DNA from: a virus
Strand: one strand, 5' to 3'
IMG/VR virus record: IMGVR_UViG_3300025940_000009
Span: 1 to 60,024 of that record
DNA: 60,024 bases
Position numbers and translations under genes: made by a program. Position 1 is the first letter of the stretch, and each line of letters starts with the position of its first letter. A model generated the notes under the pieces. That model searched no databases and had not been told where the DNA came from. It worked only from the letters and a program-made list of their open reading frames with translations. Below are positions 9,261 through 17,185 of the stretch, piece by piece.

Positions 9261-9338
9261 ATGACGTACGGCATCGTCGGGATTCTGATCGTCGTGCTCC
9301 TGGTGGTCCTCGTGATCTTCCTCATCCGCCGTCTGTAG
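9261..9338 (+). CDS. Tiny single-span membrane peptide, 25 residues
   Basis: ATG after GGGAGAGACC. The product starts MTYGIVG, continues as an Ile/Val/Leu membrane segment and ends LIRRL, so nearly the whole peptide spans the membrane with a basic end inside. Peptides of this type occur in other actinophages. Good ribosome site and clean hydrophobic periodicity support it despite its size. Confidence 0.6.
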   Translation: MTYGIVGILIVVLLVVLVIFLIRRL

Positions 9339-9339
9339 T

Positions 9340-9351
9340 CATTGACATTGA
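9340..9351. repeat. CATTGACATTGA motif at convergent junction
   Basis: One of seven exact copies of the 12-mer CATTGACATTGA / TCAATGTCAATG in the window. It sits between the end of the rightward block (9338) and the end of the leftward DUF3987 gene (9368). A 20-base context TGTAGTCATTGACATTGACG is shared with the copy at 36530. Confidence 0.7.
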
Positions 9352-9367
9352 CGGCCCTGGTCGAGGA

Positions 9368-10735
9368 TCACGGCTTCTTCCAGCCGCGACCCTCGATCAG
9401 GAGCAGGCCTTGCTCGACCGCCTGGCTGAGTGCGTCAGCCGCCCGGTCGGGCTGGCTCATGAAGCGGTTGGACCGCCGCATGATGTCCCGCTTGGAGAAG
9501 GTGTCGCTCGGCAACTTGGCGACCAGAGCCATGAGGTGGATCAGGTCGTCGGCCGAGGAGGCGCCCATCTCCCCGAACGCCCGCAGGGCGTGGAGGGTGT
9601 AGAGGCGCAGGATGTTGGCGGCATCATCGGCGTCCTGCACGGTGACCTCGGTCCGGCCGTCAGCGATGGTGAGGATCGAGGCCATCCGGATGAAGTGCCC
9701 GCCCCGGACCTTCGATGCCCAGGCCGAGATGGGAGCCAGCAGGCCGTCCGTGGCCATCTGGGGCTCGATCTCGTCCCGCCACTGGCCGATGCGCCGACGA
9801 GCAGCCGGTGACCAGGTGATGGTCTTGATGTCGTTGGAAGCGAACATCTCCACGATGGAGGCGATGTTCTCGGTGTAGGCCTTGATGATGCCAGCAGGCA
9901 CCAGCCGGGGCCGAGCCGCCCGGTGGCCGACCATGGTGTCGGGGTAGGCGATCATGAACCGGGGCATGAGGCCGCGGTTCACCATGTCCGAGCCGAGCGA
10001 GGTGAGCACGGTCGGCTGCATGGCGAGCATCATCGTGACGATGGGCCGCTCGATGGTGATCTCCCCGGTGGTGCGCCGGGCCTGCGTCAGGCGCTCGCCG
10101 TCGTAGCCCTTCAACACGGCCTCCTTGGAGCCGCCACGGAAGTTCAGCAGCGCCTCGGCCTCCGGGCTGGCGACGATGATCCGGCCGTCGTTGGCCTCCA
10201 GGGCGTCGATGACCGCCGCTGGTGTGACATCAGTGAGGATGCGCAGCGTCGGGCCGGTGGTCGACCGAGCCGACGTCTTCAACTGCTGCTCCTCGTAGGC
10301 GAGGCGGATGATGGCGTCATCAAGGGTGATGTCGCCGTCCTTGACCTGCTTCATCAGCGACGTCTCGGTGGAGCGGAGGTACTTCTTGTGCATCCGGTTG
10401 CGGGCCTGCTGCTGGCGGACGTCGGACTTGATGACGCCGTGCACCTCCTCGGCAGCCTTGGTCACCGGGTCGAGGAGGCGGGCGAACGCCGGGCTCTTGC
10501 CCTCACCCGAGGCGAGCAGCGCCATGGTGTACATGTTGACGGGCTCGATCCAGCCCTCCACGACCTCGCTCTGAGCGGAGCCGTTGATGGCAGCAGAGAT
10601 GGCGCCGAGCGCCAGCGTGCTGACGGCATCAGCAGGCACCTGCAACTCGATGGCGACGGCCTCGGCGTAGTCGCCAAGCCATTCGGGGAGGAAGTCGTGG
10701 ATGGAGAGGTCGGGTGAGGAATCGGGCGATGACAC
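9368..10735 (-). CDS. DUF3987 (YfjI-like) protein
   Basis: 455 residues from GTG 10735, chosen because CAGGAGAAG lies upstream at good spacing and the predicted transcript begins just before; a TTG at 10777 would add 14 residues. The sequence fits DUF3987: FLPEWLGDYAEAVA near the start, a Walker-like GEGKSPAFARLLDPV, and ASPEAEALLNFRGG with EITIERPIVTMMLAMQP. Members are often next to primase or helicase genes and resemble the ATPase part of replicative helicase-primases. It is the only replication-type gene of this strand block; no primase domain is visible. Confidence 0.8.
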   Translation of the reverse strand: MSSPDSSPDLSIHDFLPEWLGDYAEAVAIELQVPADAVSTLALGAISAAINGSAQSEVVEGWIEPVNMYTMALLASGEGKSPAFARLLDPVTKAAEEVHGVIKSDVRQQQARNRMHKKYLRSTETSLMKQVKDGDITLDDAIIRLAYEEQQLKTSARSTTGPTLRILTDVTPAAVIDALEANDGRIIVASPEAEALLNFRGGSKEAVLKGYDGERLTQARRTTGEITIERPIVTMMLAMQPTVLTSLGSDMVNRGLMPRFMIAYPDTMVGHRAARPRLVPAGIIKAYTENIASIVEMFASNDIKTITWSPAARRRIGQWRDEIEPQMATDGLLAPISAWASKVRGGHFIRMASILTIADGRTEVTVQDADDAANILRLYTLHALRAFGEMGASSADDLIHLMALVAKLPSDTFSKRDIMRRSNRFMSQPDRAADALSQAVEQGLLLIEGRGWKKP

Positions 10736-10775
10736 TGGGGTTGGCTTCTCCTGCGTGGTGGGTGGGAGTGATGAC

Positions 10776-10830
10776 AATTTACTCGATCGGGCATTGACAT
10801 TGCCAATCGGAATCCTGTGACATTTGTCAC
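10776..10830 (-). promoter_or_regulatory. Promoter with GTGACA-TT-TGTCAC operator, for DUF3987 gene
   Basis: Read on the minus strand: palindrome GTGACAAATGTCAC, then 10 bases, then TTGGCA, a 19-base spacer and TAAATT at 10781-10776. The palindrome-to-35 distance matches the rightward promoters that carry the same operator, which is the main support for this call. Confidence 0.6.
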
Positions 10831-10838
10831 CAACTACA

Positions 10839-10866
10839 AGACCCCCAGGGCGAACCCTGGGGGTCT
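10839..10866 (-). terminator. Hairpin terminator of the histone-like gene
   Basis: Perfect 12-bp arms AGACCCCCAGGG and CCCTGGGGGTCT with loop CGAA. It lies 36 bases beyond the stop of the leftward H1-like gene and before the promoter of the DUF3987 gene, separating the two transcripts. Confidence 0.8.
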
Positions 10867-10902
10867 CGGACTCTCCTCACCCGAGAAGGAGCCGTGTAGA
10901 GA

Positions 10903-11469
10903 CTACACCGCTGCGGCGGTGGCCTTCTTCGTCGCCACCCGCTTGCTGGGGGCCGACGCCTTCGGAGCCGTCGCCTTCTTGGCGGGAGCAGGCTTCGCAG
11001 CCTTGGCCGGGGCGGGCTTCGCAGCCTTGGCAGCCGGGGCCTTCGCAGCCTTGGCAGCCTTGGCAGCCTTGGCAGCCTTGGCAGCCTTGGCAGCCGGGAC
11101 CTTCTTGGCCGGAGCCTTCGTGGACTTGGCCGCGGTCTTGGCGGGCGCCTTGCCGTTCTTGGCCGGAGCCTTGGTGGTCGGGGCCTTCGCCGTCTCGGCG
11201 GTCCTGCCGTTGGTGTAGGCCTCGTTCGACTGCACGACGACGTTGCCGTCAGCAAGCGTGCGGATCTTCACGCTCAGGCCCTTGCGGGTGGCCGAGGTGC
11301 GGATGACGCGCTCGATCGAGGACGTGGGGCCGTCGAAGTCGATCCCGTTCTCCAGGAGGACGATCTTGCCCGAGAACCACTTGGGCCACGGGTACGCAGC
11401 CGACCGGGGCTTGGTCGGACGCTTGTCGATGTTCTTGGTACTCCAGTCGTAGGACTTCAGGGTCTGCAT
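10903..11469 (-). CDS. Histone-H1-like DNA-binding protein
   Basis: 188 residues. Residues 1-95 form a small globular part with no clear family. The rest is a Lys/Ala/Pro tail with AAK repeats (AKAAKAAKAAKAAK) of the kind found in eukaryotic H1 and in bacterial H1-like proteins such as actinobacterial HupB tails. Such tails bind DNA without sequence specificity and compact it. Good RBS (AAGGAGCAAGAGACC) and its own promoter upstream. It may compact phage DNA or replace host nucleoid proteins. Confidence 0.75.
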   Translation of the reverse strand: MQTLKSYDWSTKNIDKRPTKPRSAAYPWPKWFSGKIVLLENGIDFDGPTSSIERVIRTSATRKGLSVKIRTLADGNVVVQSNEAYTNGRTAETAKAPTTKAPAKNGKAPAKTAAKSTKAPAKKVPAAKAAKAAKAAKAAKAAKAPAAKAAKPAPAKAAKPAPAKKATAPKASAPSKRVATKKATAAAV

Positions 11470-11509
11470 GGTCTCTTGCTCCTTCAGGGCGGTTGTTGAC
11501 AGTGACTTG

Positions 11510-11539
11510 ATGCTACATCATCTGCTGGTGTTGATGCAA
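11510..11539 (-). promoter_or_regulatory. Promoter of the histone-like gene
   Basis: Minus strand TTGCAT, 18-base spacer ending in TG, TAGCAT. The short gap between the VWA gene stop (11541) and this gene contains the whole promoter and a leader of about 35 bases with the RBS. Confidence 0.65.
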
Positions 11540-11540
11540 C

Positions 11541-13310
11541 TCACCCCCGGGAGAGATATCGGATGAGGAACTGGGGCATCTCCTCCAGCGACGTGATCTC
11601 GTGGAAGGCATCGATGGCGTCGAGGCCTTTGATCACCGTGCGCTCGTTCCGGTAGAAGAACAGCACGATGTCCCGGTAGGGCGCGGTGTACTCGGCCAGC
11701 GAGTGGTGGGCGTTGAAGTCACCGTCAAACTCGCCATCGGTCATGATGATCACGAGGTGCCGCTGACGCTCGAAGCGCTGGCCGTGGAGGGTGGCGAGCA
11801 CGGGGGTTGGGTCGGTGCCCGACATCTCGGCAAAGTCCCGCGGCGGGAACAGTGGGGAGTCGTCCGGCTCCCACAGGATCGTGCCGTTGTCCGAGAAGGT
11901 GGTCACGGTGCAAGGCACCTCGGCTACCTCGCAAGCCTTCTTCATGGCGTAGGCCGCGATGCCCAGTGCCTCGATGTCGGCATCCATCGAGCCCGAGCCG
12001 TCGAGCACGACTGACACGGCCAGGTTGGGGTACTGGAAGTCGCCACCGGCAGCGTAGGTGCGGCGGTACTCCTGGTCGCCCGGCTGGCGGGTCTTGTAGC
12101 GCATGACGTTGATGACACCATGGCGCTGCCCCTCGTGCCACGTGGGAGCGATGCGCTCCCGGCCCTGGCGGATCATGTTGGCGAAGGCCCGGTACAGCGC
12201 CTCACCCTGGGCCAAGCCCTTCGGGTTGGGCAGGCCCGGCTTCAACTCCAGTGGCAGGCCTTCGTCCTGGGCCTTCTGCTTGGCTCGGTTGTAGGCCTTG
12301 CGGTCCTGGATGACGCCGTCATCCTTGTTCCGCTCGGCCTCGGCGTTCTTGAAGGCGTCAGCAGCAGCCGTGCGTGCGTCCTTCGCTGCCTCGGACAGCG
12401 TGCCGGGCTGCGGATTGGCGTTCTCCCGAGTCTCCTTGATGGCGTCACGAATGTCGTCCTTGTCGCATGCACCAGCAGCCACGAGATCATCCACGCCGAC
12501 GTTGTTGTCGAGCATCGGGCTCGGAAGGATGGTGTGCTGGCCGACTGCCTTCTGTGTGGTGTCGGCAACATGACTGCTCAGCATGTCGACCATGCGGAGC
12601 ACCTCGGTCATCATGCTGTGTGCATCAGTGGCGCCCATGTAGCGGGTCACGATGCCCTCGTACTCCTTCACCAAGTCCTCGCCGTGGTGCAGTGCCGCCA
12701 CCTCACGGGAGGTGGAGCGCACGTCGACCGGGAGGTACAGCCGTCCAGCCAGGAGCCAGTAGTCGTCGGCCTTGCCGTAGATGTACCGCAGCACGAGCGG
12801 TGTGTAGTACTTGATCAGGTTCGGGGAGCGGCCGACCATGGTCGCTTCCATGCGCTGGTCCTCCAGCACGTTCCACGCCCACTGGACATCCCCGGTGTTC
12901 CGCCCGGCTGTGATGGGCGTGGGCGCGTGCTTCTCAGCCTCAGCGATGAGGTCGGGCAGCGGCACCGTGACCAACAGGTGGCCCGCCTCGTGGTACGTCA
13001 GGCCGCGGATGATGCCGAAGTAGTCGGCCTCGTTCGCCACGTTCTCGGAGACCCGGATGTTGATCGACTTGAAGTCGGTGAAGGCCACAGGGTCGGGGCC
13101 ATGTCCGGTCGTGAGGTAGAACGGCACCCGGCGGCGGACCCACGTGTCGACGGAAGCAGACAGCCGAGGGTGGAGTCCGCGGAGGATGGCGTGCGAGTGG
13201 GCGGGCGTCAAGTCCTTTCTCCACGAGCGCCACGAGTCGAAGCGCCGGAGGTCTTCCAGGATCTCGACGGCGTACCGCTTCTGCTGTCGGTTGCGGCGGG
13301 TGGCTGGCAT
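11541..13310 (-). CDS. Zincin-like plus VWA domain protein (CobT-like partner of MoxR ATPase)
   Basis: 589 residues from ATG 13310, seven bases after a -10, so probably leaderless. Residues 107-111 are HEAGH, a zinc-peptidase type helix, with a Glu-rich LEDQRME at about 149-155 as likely third ligand. The C-terminal third is a von Willebrand A domain with intact MIDAS DGSGS at 437-441, a Thr/Asp loop (SGTDPTP) and IIMTDGEFD. The layout matches CobT-type VWA proteins that work with a MoxR/CobS AAA+ ring, and exactly such an ATPase is encoded divergently at 13669. The substrate is unknown. Confidence 0.85.
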   Translation of the reverse strand: MPATRRNRQQKRYAVEILEDLRRFDSWRSWRKDLTPAHSHAILRGLHPRLSASVDTWVRRRVPFYLTTGHGPDPVAFTDFKSINIRVSENVANEADYFGIIRGLTYHEAGHLLVTVPLPDLIAEAEKHAPTPITAGRNTGDVQWAWNVLEDQRMEATMVGRSPNLIKYYTPLVLRYIYGKADDYWLLAGRLYLPVDVRSTSREVAALHHGEDLVKEYEGIVTRYMGATDAHSMMTEVLRMVDMLSSHVADTTQKAVGQHTILPSPMLDNNVGVDDLVAAGACDKDDIRDAIKETRENANPQPGTLSEAAKDARTAAADAFKNAEAERNKDDGVIQDRKAYNRAKQKAQDEGLPLELKPGLPNPKGLAQGEALYRAFANMIRQGRERIAPTWHEGQRHGVINVMRYKTRQPGDQEYRRTYAAGGDFQYPNLAVSVVLDGSGSMDADIEALGIAAYAMKKACEVAEVPCTVTTFSDNGTILWEPDDSPLFPPRDFAEMSGTDPTPVLATLHGQRFERQRHLVIIMTDGEFDGDFNAHHSLAEYTAPYRDIVLFFYRNERTVIKGLDAIDAFHEITSLEEMPQFLIRYLSRG

Positions 13311-13317
13311 GAGGGAC

Positions 13318-13347
13318 AGCGTACACGGGTTCGGAACCCTTGCACAA
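13318..13347 (-). promoter_or_regulatory. Promoter with GGGTTCCGAACCC operator in spacer, for VWA gene
   Basis: Minus strand TTGTGC, 18-base spacer AAGGGTTCCGAACCCGTG, TACGCT, then seven bases to the ATG. A repressor bound to the palindrome would block polymerase. The mRNA is predicted to be leaderless. Confidence 0.7.
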
Positions 13348-13385
13348 GTCACCGGAACCAACGTCTTCTCAGAGGCTCCAGGATG

Positions 13386-13577
13386 CCCCAGGATCGATGA
13401 GACCCCACTTCCGCACCCAGCACCCCACCCGGCCTCTGTTGTCTCAACAGAGACGAATCGGGTGTTGTCAAGTTGTAGCCGGAAACAGCCTCTGACCTGC
13501 GTCAATGTCAATGCTGCTACATGAAACCCGCTTGCGACCAGGGTTTCAGAGATTTCCCTGCATTCATGCGGGTTTCA
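13386..13577. repeat. Duplicated intergenic element, copy A
   Basis: An ungapped core of 128 bp (13386-13513) matches 26895-27022 at about 72 percent by manual count, from CCCCAGGATCGA to GCGTCAATGTCAATG, with TTGTCAAGT and CCGGAAACA conserved inside. The colinear match continues to GCATTCATGCGGGTTT at 13560. Copy A also holds a perfect CTCTGTTG/CAACAGAG hairpin. The whole 358-base gap 13311-13668 has no gene; besides this element it holds the two divergent promoters. Confidence 0.75.
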
Positions 13578-13597
13578 GCGAAAGTGGCCGATATGAC

Positions 13598-13638
13598 TTG
13601 CATATGACCCCTCCATATCTGATATGGTTCCGAACCAT
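13598..13638 (+). promoter_or_regulatory. Promoter and downstream operator of MoxR gene
   Basis: TTGCAT at 13598, then TGATATGGT with -10 TATGGT at 13623 (19-base spacer; shifted -10 readings give 17-18). The 15-bp palindrome ATGGTTCCGAACCAT (13624-13638) covers the -10 and start region. It is the same core as the operators that lie in promoter spacers elsewhere. Confidence 0.55.
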
Positions 13639-13668
13639 GCGATCCCCCTCCACCACGGCGGCTGACCG

Positions 13669-14838
13669 ATGAAGGCCTCAGACCTTCTCCCTGGCCGTGA
13701 CTACCTGCTGGACGACAGCCGTGAGGCGACGGTGGTCAATGCGACCCCGGTGCCCGATGGCAGGCCGAACCAGCGCAAGGTGCTCGTCACCATCGACGGC
13801 GAGGAGGAGTACATCCTTCCCCGCCAGATCGCCACGGCCAAGCCGATTGTGACCAAGACGGTCAAGCCGCTCCCGACCAAGAAGGTCGTCCGCCGCTCGC
13901 TGGCGCTGGATGACCCCCGGCTCGACATGTTCCGCCCCGACCCCTCGGTGGTCGAGACCTACGTCAGCCGCAAGATGGCCAACGGCCAGCGCGACATCGA
14001 CTACTTCCTGGAGTGCTGGAGGCGGAAGGAGAACGTCCTTCTCGTCGGTGACACGCAGGCGGGCAAGTCGCTGCTCGTGCGGGTGCTGGCCGTCCTTGCT
14101 GGCAACGTCATGGGCCTCGGCAAGCCGCTGCCCGTGTTCACCCTGTCGGGCTCGTCGGGCATCACCGACTTCGACCTGTTCGGCCAGCCGCAGTCGTGGA
14201 CCGACGATGACGGCAAGGAGCGTCTGGTGTGGCTGCCCGGCGTCGTTGACCTTGCCTCCCGTGTCGGAGGGATCCTCGACCTGGACGAGATCGGCATGAT
14301 GGGCGAGCGCGTCACGTCCTCGCTGCACCCGGTGTGCGATTGGCGGCGCATGTTCGTCAACCGCAACAAGCCGGTGCTCGTGCCCGGCGACGGCTTCATG
14401 CCCGAGCAGGTCAAGGTCTCCGATGACCTGTGGATCGTGGCCACCACGAACCCGAGCACGTACCGTGGTTCCGGAACCCTGAACGAGGCGTTCGCCAACC
14501 GGTTCCGCCACATCATGTGGGACTACGACGAGAGCGTGGAGAAGGTGCTGATCCGCAACGAGGGCGTGTTGGCCCTCGGTGAGGCGCTGCGCAACGCCCG
14601 AGCCGTCAACCACGTCCGCACGCCGATCGGCACCGCCGCCCTCATCCGCTGCGCCCAGGACGTCGAGCGCGATGGTGTGGACATGGCATTGTTCTGCCTC
14701 GTGTCCATGTTCACCTCCGACGAGCGGCCGGTGGTCAACGAGATCATCGAGTCCCGGTCGTACCGCGGCCTCATCTCCAAGGCGGCATCCGATGGTGGGT
14801 CGATCTTTGACCTGCCCGACGAGGACCAGCCGTTCTGA
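13669..14838 (+). CDS. MoxR-type AAA+ ATPase
   Basis: 389 residues. Residues 1-90 form an extra N-terminal part; the AAA+ core has Walker A GDTQAGKS (127-134), Walker B GILDLDEIG (about 201-209), sensor 1 VATTNPS and an arginine finger in EAFANRFRH. These are the marks of the MoxR/CobS group, hexameric ATPases that pair with VWA proteins to remodel or insert metal into targets. The VWA/zincin gene is divergent 358 bases away. The operator over the transcription start suggests co-control of the pair. Confidence 0.88.
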   Translation: MKASDLLPGRDYLLDDSREATVVNATPVPDGRPNQRKVLVTIDGEEEYILPRQIATAKPIVTKTVKPLPTKKVVRRSLALDDPRLDMFRPDPSVVETYVSRKMANGQRDIDYFLECWRRKENVLLVGDTQAGKSLLVRVLAVLAGNVMGLGKPLPVFTLSGSSGITDFDLFGQPQSWTDDDGKERLVWLPGVVDLASRVGGILDLDEIGMMGERVTSSLHPVCDWRRMFVNRNKPVLVPGDGFMPEQVKVSDDLWIVATTNPSTYRGSGTLNEAFANRFRHIMWDYDESVEKVLIRNEGVLALGEALRNARAVNHVRTPIGTAALIRCAQDVERDGVDMALFCLVSMFTSDERPVVNEIIESRSYRGLISKAASDGGSIFDLPDEDQPF

Positions 14839-15026
14839 TGCACAAGGCATCCGCATCCAGCGCATCAGTCGCCCGGCCTGATGACAAGATGGGCCGTCCC
14901 AAGCGCTCGTGGTACCAGTACATCGATCACGAGCGCGGCCCATACCCGACCAGCACGCAGCGCAAAGGCCAGCAGAAGAACGCCAACGCCAAGCGGCGGC
15001 GCCGTGACCGTCAGGTGGAGGACTGA
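14838..15026 (+). CDS. Small basic protein
   Basis: 62 residues, ATG inside the stop of the MoxR gene. Starts Ser/Ala-rich, then MGRPKRSWYQYIDHERG and a C-terminal KGQQKNANAKRRRRDRQ cluster, so it may bind nucleic acid. Part of a four-gene overlapping run with the MoxR gene. Confidence 0.55.
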   Translation: MHKASASSASVARPDDKMGRPKRSWYQYIDHERGPYPTSTQRKGQQKNANAKRRRRDRQVED

Positions 15027-15208
15027 TGCGCGCCCGAGGTGTAGTCGGACACAAGATCGTCGCCATCAAGCAGGAGCGCTTCTACAACACGATGACCCAG
15101 CAGTGGACCTACGAGTTGCAGTCGATCACCCTGGACAACGGCCTGAGGATCATCCTCATGGCCCACGAGACAGAACAGGAGCCGTACGTGGAAGGTGTGG
15201 TGGCGTGA
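15026..15208 (+). CDS. Small beta-rich hypothetical protein
   Basis: 60 residues, ATG overlapping the previous stop and its own TGA overlapping the next ATG. Alternating strands (VGHKIVAIKQERFYN, WTYELQSITLDNG, RIILMAHETE) suggest a single small beta domain. Function unknown. Confidence 0.55.
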   Translation: MRARGVVGHKIVAIKQERFYNTMTQQWTYELQSITLDNGLRIILMAHETEQEPYVEGVVA

Positions 15209-15480
15209 TGCTCGGCCTTGCTGTCATCATCATCGTCTGTGGGCTTGTCGTCGTCGGCCTGCTGGTGTGGGTCACGGCGATCCTCGCCTACGACAAGGGG
15301 CGGCGGGACCGGGAGGCCGAGTTCGACACCTGGATCAAGCACCGCCCGTGGGTCCAGGTGGCGGAGAAGATGCTGGAATCAGACTACAAGGCCAGGGTCG
15401 TGACGGCCCGAGCCTTCAACCGCCAGCCGCCTCGGCCCTATGACTGGATGCACGAGGAAGGCCCGCTCAACTCGGTGTGA
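15208..15480 (+). CDS. Single-span membrane protein
   Basis: 90 residues. Residues 1-30 form one long hydrophobic segment (LAVIIIVCGLVVVGLLVWVT) followed by YDKGRRDRE and a soluble helical tail, so the tail should be cytoplasmic. It ends the MoxR operon; the operator of the Ku promoter overlaps its last codons. Confidence 0.6.
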   Translation: MLGLAVIIIVCGLVVVGLLVWVTAILAYDKGRRDREAEFDTWIKHRPWVQVAEKMLESDYKARVVTARAFNRQPPRPYDWMHEEGPLNSV

Positions 15481-15530
15481 CAACTGCCACACCACCTGAC
15501 TTGCTTACACGCCAGTCGACCTGATAGACC
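15477..15530 (+). promoter_or_regulatory. Promoter with GTGAC-type operator, for Ku gene
   Basis: Near-palindrome GTGACAACTGCCAC (15477-15490, one mismatch), 10-base gap, TTGCTT (15501), 18-base spacer ending in TGA, TAGACC (15525-15530). A leader of about 25 bases carries the RBS GGAAGGAACC. Confidence 0.75.
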
Positions 15531-15563
15531 AGCAGTGATCCCTCACCCACCACGGAAGGAACC

Positions 15564-16385
15564 ATGGAAACCGCAGCCTCTGCGCCTGGCAAGGCGATGA
15601 ACAGCATCACGCTCCAGTGGGGCCTGATCAGCCTGCCCCTCTCGATCTACAAGGCGACCGAGGACATCGCCATCGCCCGCAAGGAGTTCTACGGCGACGA
15701 GCCCGTGGGGCGTCAGTACATCGTCAAGCGCACCGGCGACGTCATCGAGTACTCCGACGTCGAGAAGCGGGCGCTCGCCAGCAATGGCACGTGGGTCGCG
15801 CTGTCGGACGATGAGATTGCCCAGGCGACCGGCAACCGTGAGCGCTGCGAGGTGATCACGTTCATCCCGATGTCGGCCATCGGCACGCAGTACGCCGCCG
15901 AGGGCATCGACTATGTCCGCCCCAAGCGCTACAAGGGTCGCAGCCTGTGCGACGAGCCCTTCGCCCTGCTGATGGCAGCAATGGCTCAGACCGGTACGGC
16001 GGCGCTTCTCCGGTTGGCCCTGCGTGGTCCGGCCCGCTTCGCTGCGCTCACCTCTGAGGGCACGCTGATCTACCTGGCGCCTGTCCAGGCGCTCCGGGAG
16101 GCCCCGCCCCTGCCGAGCGTTGCTGCCGACAGCAAGGTGCTGGCCGTCGCTGTCACCTTCATCGAGACGACGGGCATCACCACGCCGACGCTGAGCAACG
16201 ACAACCCGGCCAAGGTCCAGGACTTCATCGACGCCAAGGCCGCTGGCAAGGCTCCCAGCGCTCTGGAGAAGGCTGCTCCTGTCAACAACGGTGCCGACAT
16301 CATGGAGAGCCTGATGGCCTCCATCGCCCAGCAGGAAGCCAAGAAGATCGTCCGCAAGCGGACCACGAAGAAGGGAGCAGCGTGA
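15564..16385 (+). CDS. ku: Ku homologue (DNA end-binding protein)
   Basis: 273 residues. After about ten extra residues it follows bacterial Ku closely in order: TLQWGLISLPLSIYKATED, YIVKRTGDVIEYSDVEK, GTWVALSDDEIAQ, EVITFIP, then FALLMAAMAQTGTAALLRLALRG and FAALTSEGTLIYLAPV. The C-terminal part is a shorter extension ending in KIVRKRTTKK. Ku forms a ring on DNA ends and recruits LigD for end joining. Phages Omega and Corndog carry Ku and use it for genome circularisation with host ligase. No LigD is visible here. Confidence 0.85.
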   Translation: METAASAPGKAMNSITLQWGLISLPLSIYKATEDIAIARKEFYGDEPVGRQYIVKRTGDVIEYSDVEKRALASNGTWVALSDDEIAQATGNRERCEVITFIPMSAIGTQYAAEGIDYVRPKRYKGRSLCDEPFALLMAAMAQTGTAALLRLALRGPARFAALTSEGTLIYLAPVQALREAPPLPSVAADSKVLAVAVTFIETTGITTPTLSNDNPAKVQDFIDAKAAGKAPSALEKAAPVNNGADIMESLMASIAQQEAKKIVRKRTTKKGAA

Positions 16386-16591
16386 TGGCCAAGACACTCA
16401 TCATCGACGCCAGCAACATCATCATCGACGGCATCTACGAGTTGGGGGACGGCCCTCATTCGATTGAGGTGACGTCGACACCGGATGGGCTCCACGCCTA
16501 CGTCTACGACCTGCTGGACGAGGACGAGGAGAAGGAGCCGCTGTATGTCATCGACATCAGCGGCGACCGGCTCACACTGGACAAGCCCTGA
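16385..16591 (+). CDS. Small acidic hypothetical protein
   Basis: 68 residues from ATG 16385; GTG 16382 would add one residue. N-terminal strand TLIIDASNIIIDGIYEL, then an acidic helix DLLDEDEEKE and a C-terminal strand. It overlaps the Ku stop and the next start by single bases. No family recognised. Confidence 0.55.
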   Translation: MAKTLIIDASNIIIDGIYELGDGPHSIEVTSTPDGLHAYVYDLLDEDEEKEPLYVIDISGDRLTLDKP

Positions 16592-16827
16592 TGGCGTACC
16601 GAGGCCAGAAGTACATGACCTGTCCCTCCTGTGGCAAGCGCAGCGTCTACCTCAAACTCAGTAGGGAGGACGCCTACAAGTGCCGCACGACGGACTGCAA
16701 CTGGTACGCCTTCTGCGACGGCAACGATCCTCAGGACGTCGAGGCGAGGGCTGCGCTGGAAGCCCTCAACCCCGGCCACGACATGGCTCCCCAAGTCGGT
16801 GGCCGGACCTACGGAGGCGAGGACTGA
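16591..16827 (+). CDS. Zinc-ribbon protein
   Basis: 78 residues. CPSCGKRSVYLKL, then KCRTTDCNWY give a four-cysteine zinc ribbon in residues 10-36. Such small ribbons bind nucleic acid or proteins. One-base overlaps on both sides place it in the Ku operon. Confidence 0.65.
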   Translation: MAYRGQKYMTCPSCGKRSVYLKLSREDAYKCRTTDCNWYAFCDGNDPQDVEARAALEALNPGHDMAPQVGGRTYGGED

Positions 16828-16858
16828 TGGCCAGACCATCGTGCAAGAGGCTCGACGC

Positions 16859-17185
16859 ATGAGCGAGCCCAGGATCACCCGGTACACGCTCGACGCCTTC
16901 CCGTACGGGGTGAACGCTGGCTTGTGGTGCATCAACGTCGAGGAGACCAGTGAGGGCATGTGGGCTGTTCGCTGGCACAGCATGTGCCTCAACCGGCGCA
17001 CCAAGCAGTGGGACTACGAGCCCACGTCGTCCAACCGGAGCAAGCGGTTCCTCAGCACGCATCGCTTCCCGCTCGACCAGGCGCTGGCGTTGGCCAAGAA
17101 CGCCTTTCCCAAGATCAAGGTCAACGGCCGCACCGCCGAGGAGGTGATGTCATGGGCACCCTCATCGAGGACATCCAAGAGGTGA
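16859..17185 (+). CDS. Hypothetical protein
   Basis: 108 residues from ATG 16859. An 11-codon frame starting at ATG 16827 ends in a TGA overlapping this ATG, so translation may be coupled through a leader peptide. Sequence features include WCINVEETSEGMWAVRWHS and NRRTKQWDYEPTSSNRSKRF. The last ten codons overlap the next gene. No family recognised. Confidence 0.55.
   Translation: MSEPRITRYTLDAFPYGVNAGLWCINVEETSEGMWAVRWHSMCLNRRTKQWDYEPTSSNRSKRFLSTHRFPLDQALALAKNAFPKIKVNGRTAEEVMSWAPSSRTSKR

Noticed and set aside
11030-11100. Short tandem repeats resembling a CRISPR or microsatellite.
   Set aside because: They are the codons of the AAK repeats in the H1-like protein.
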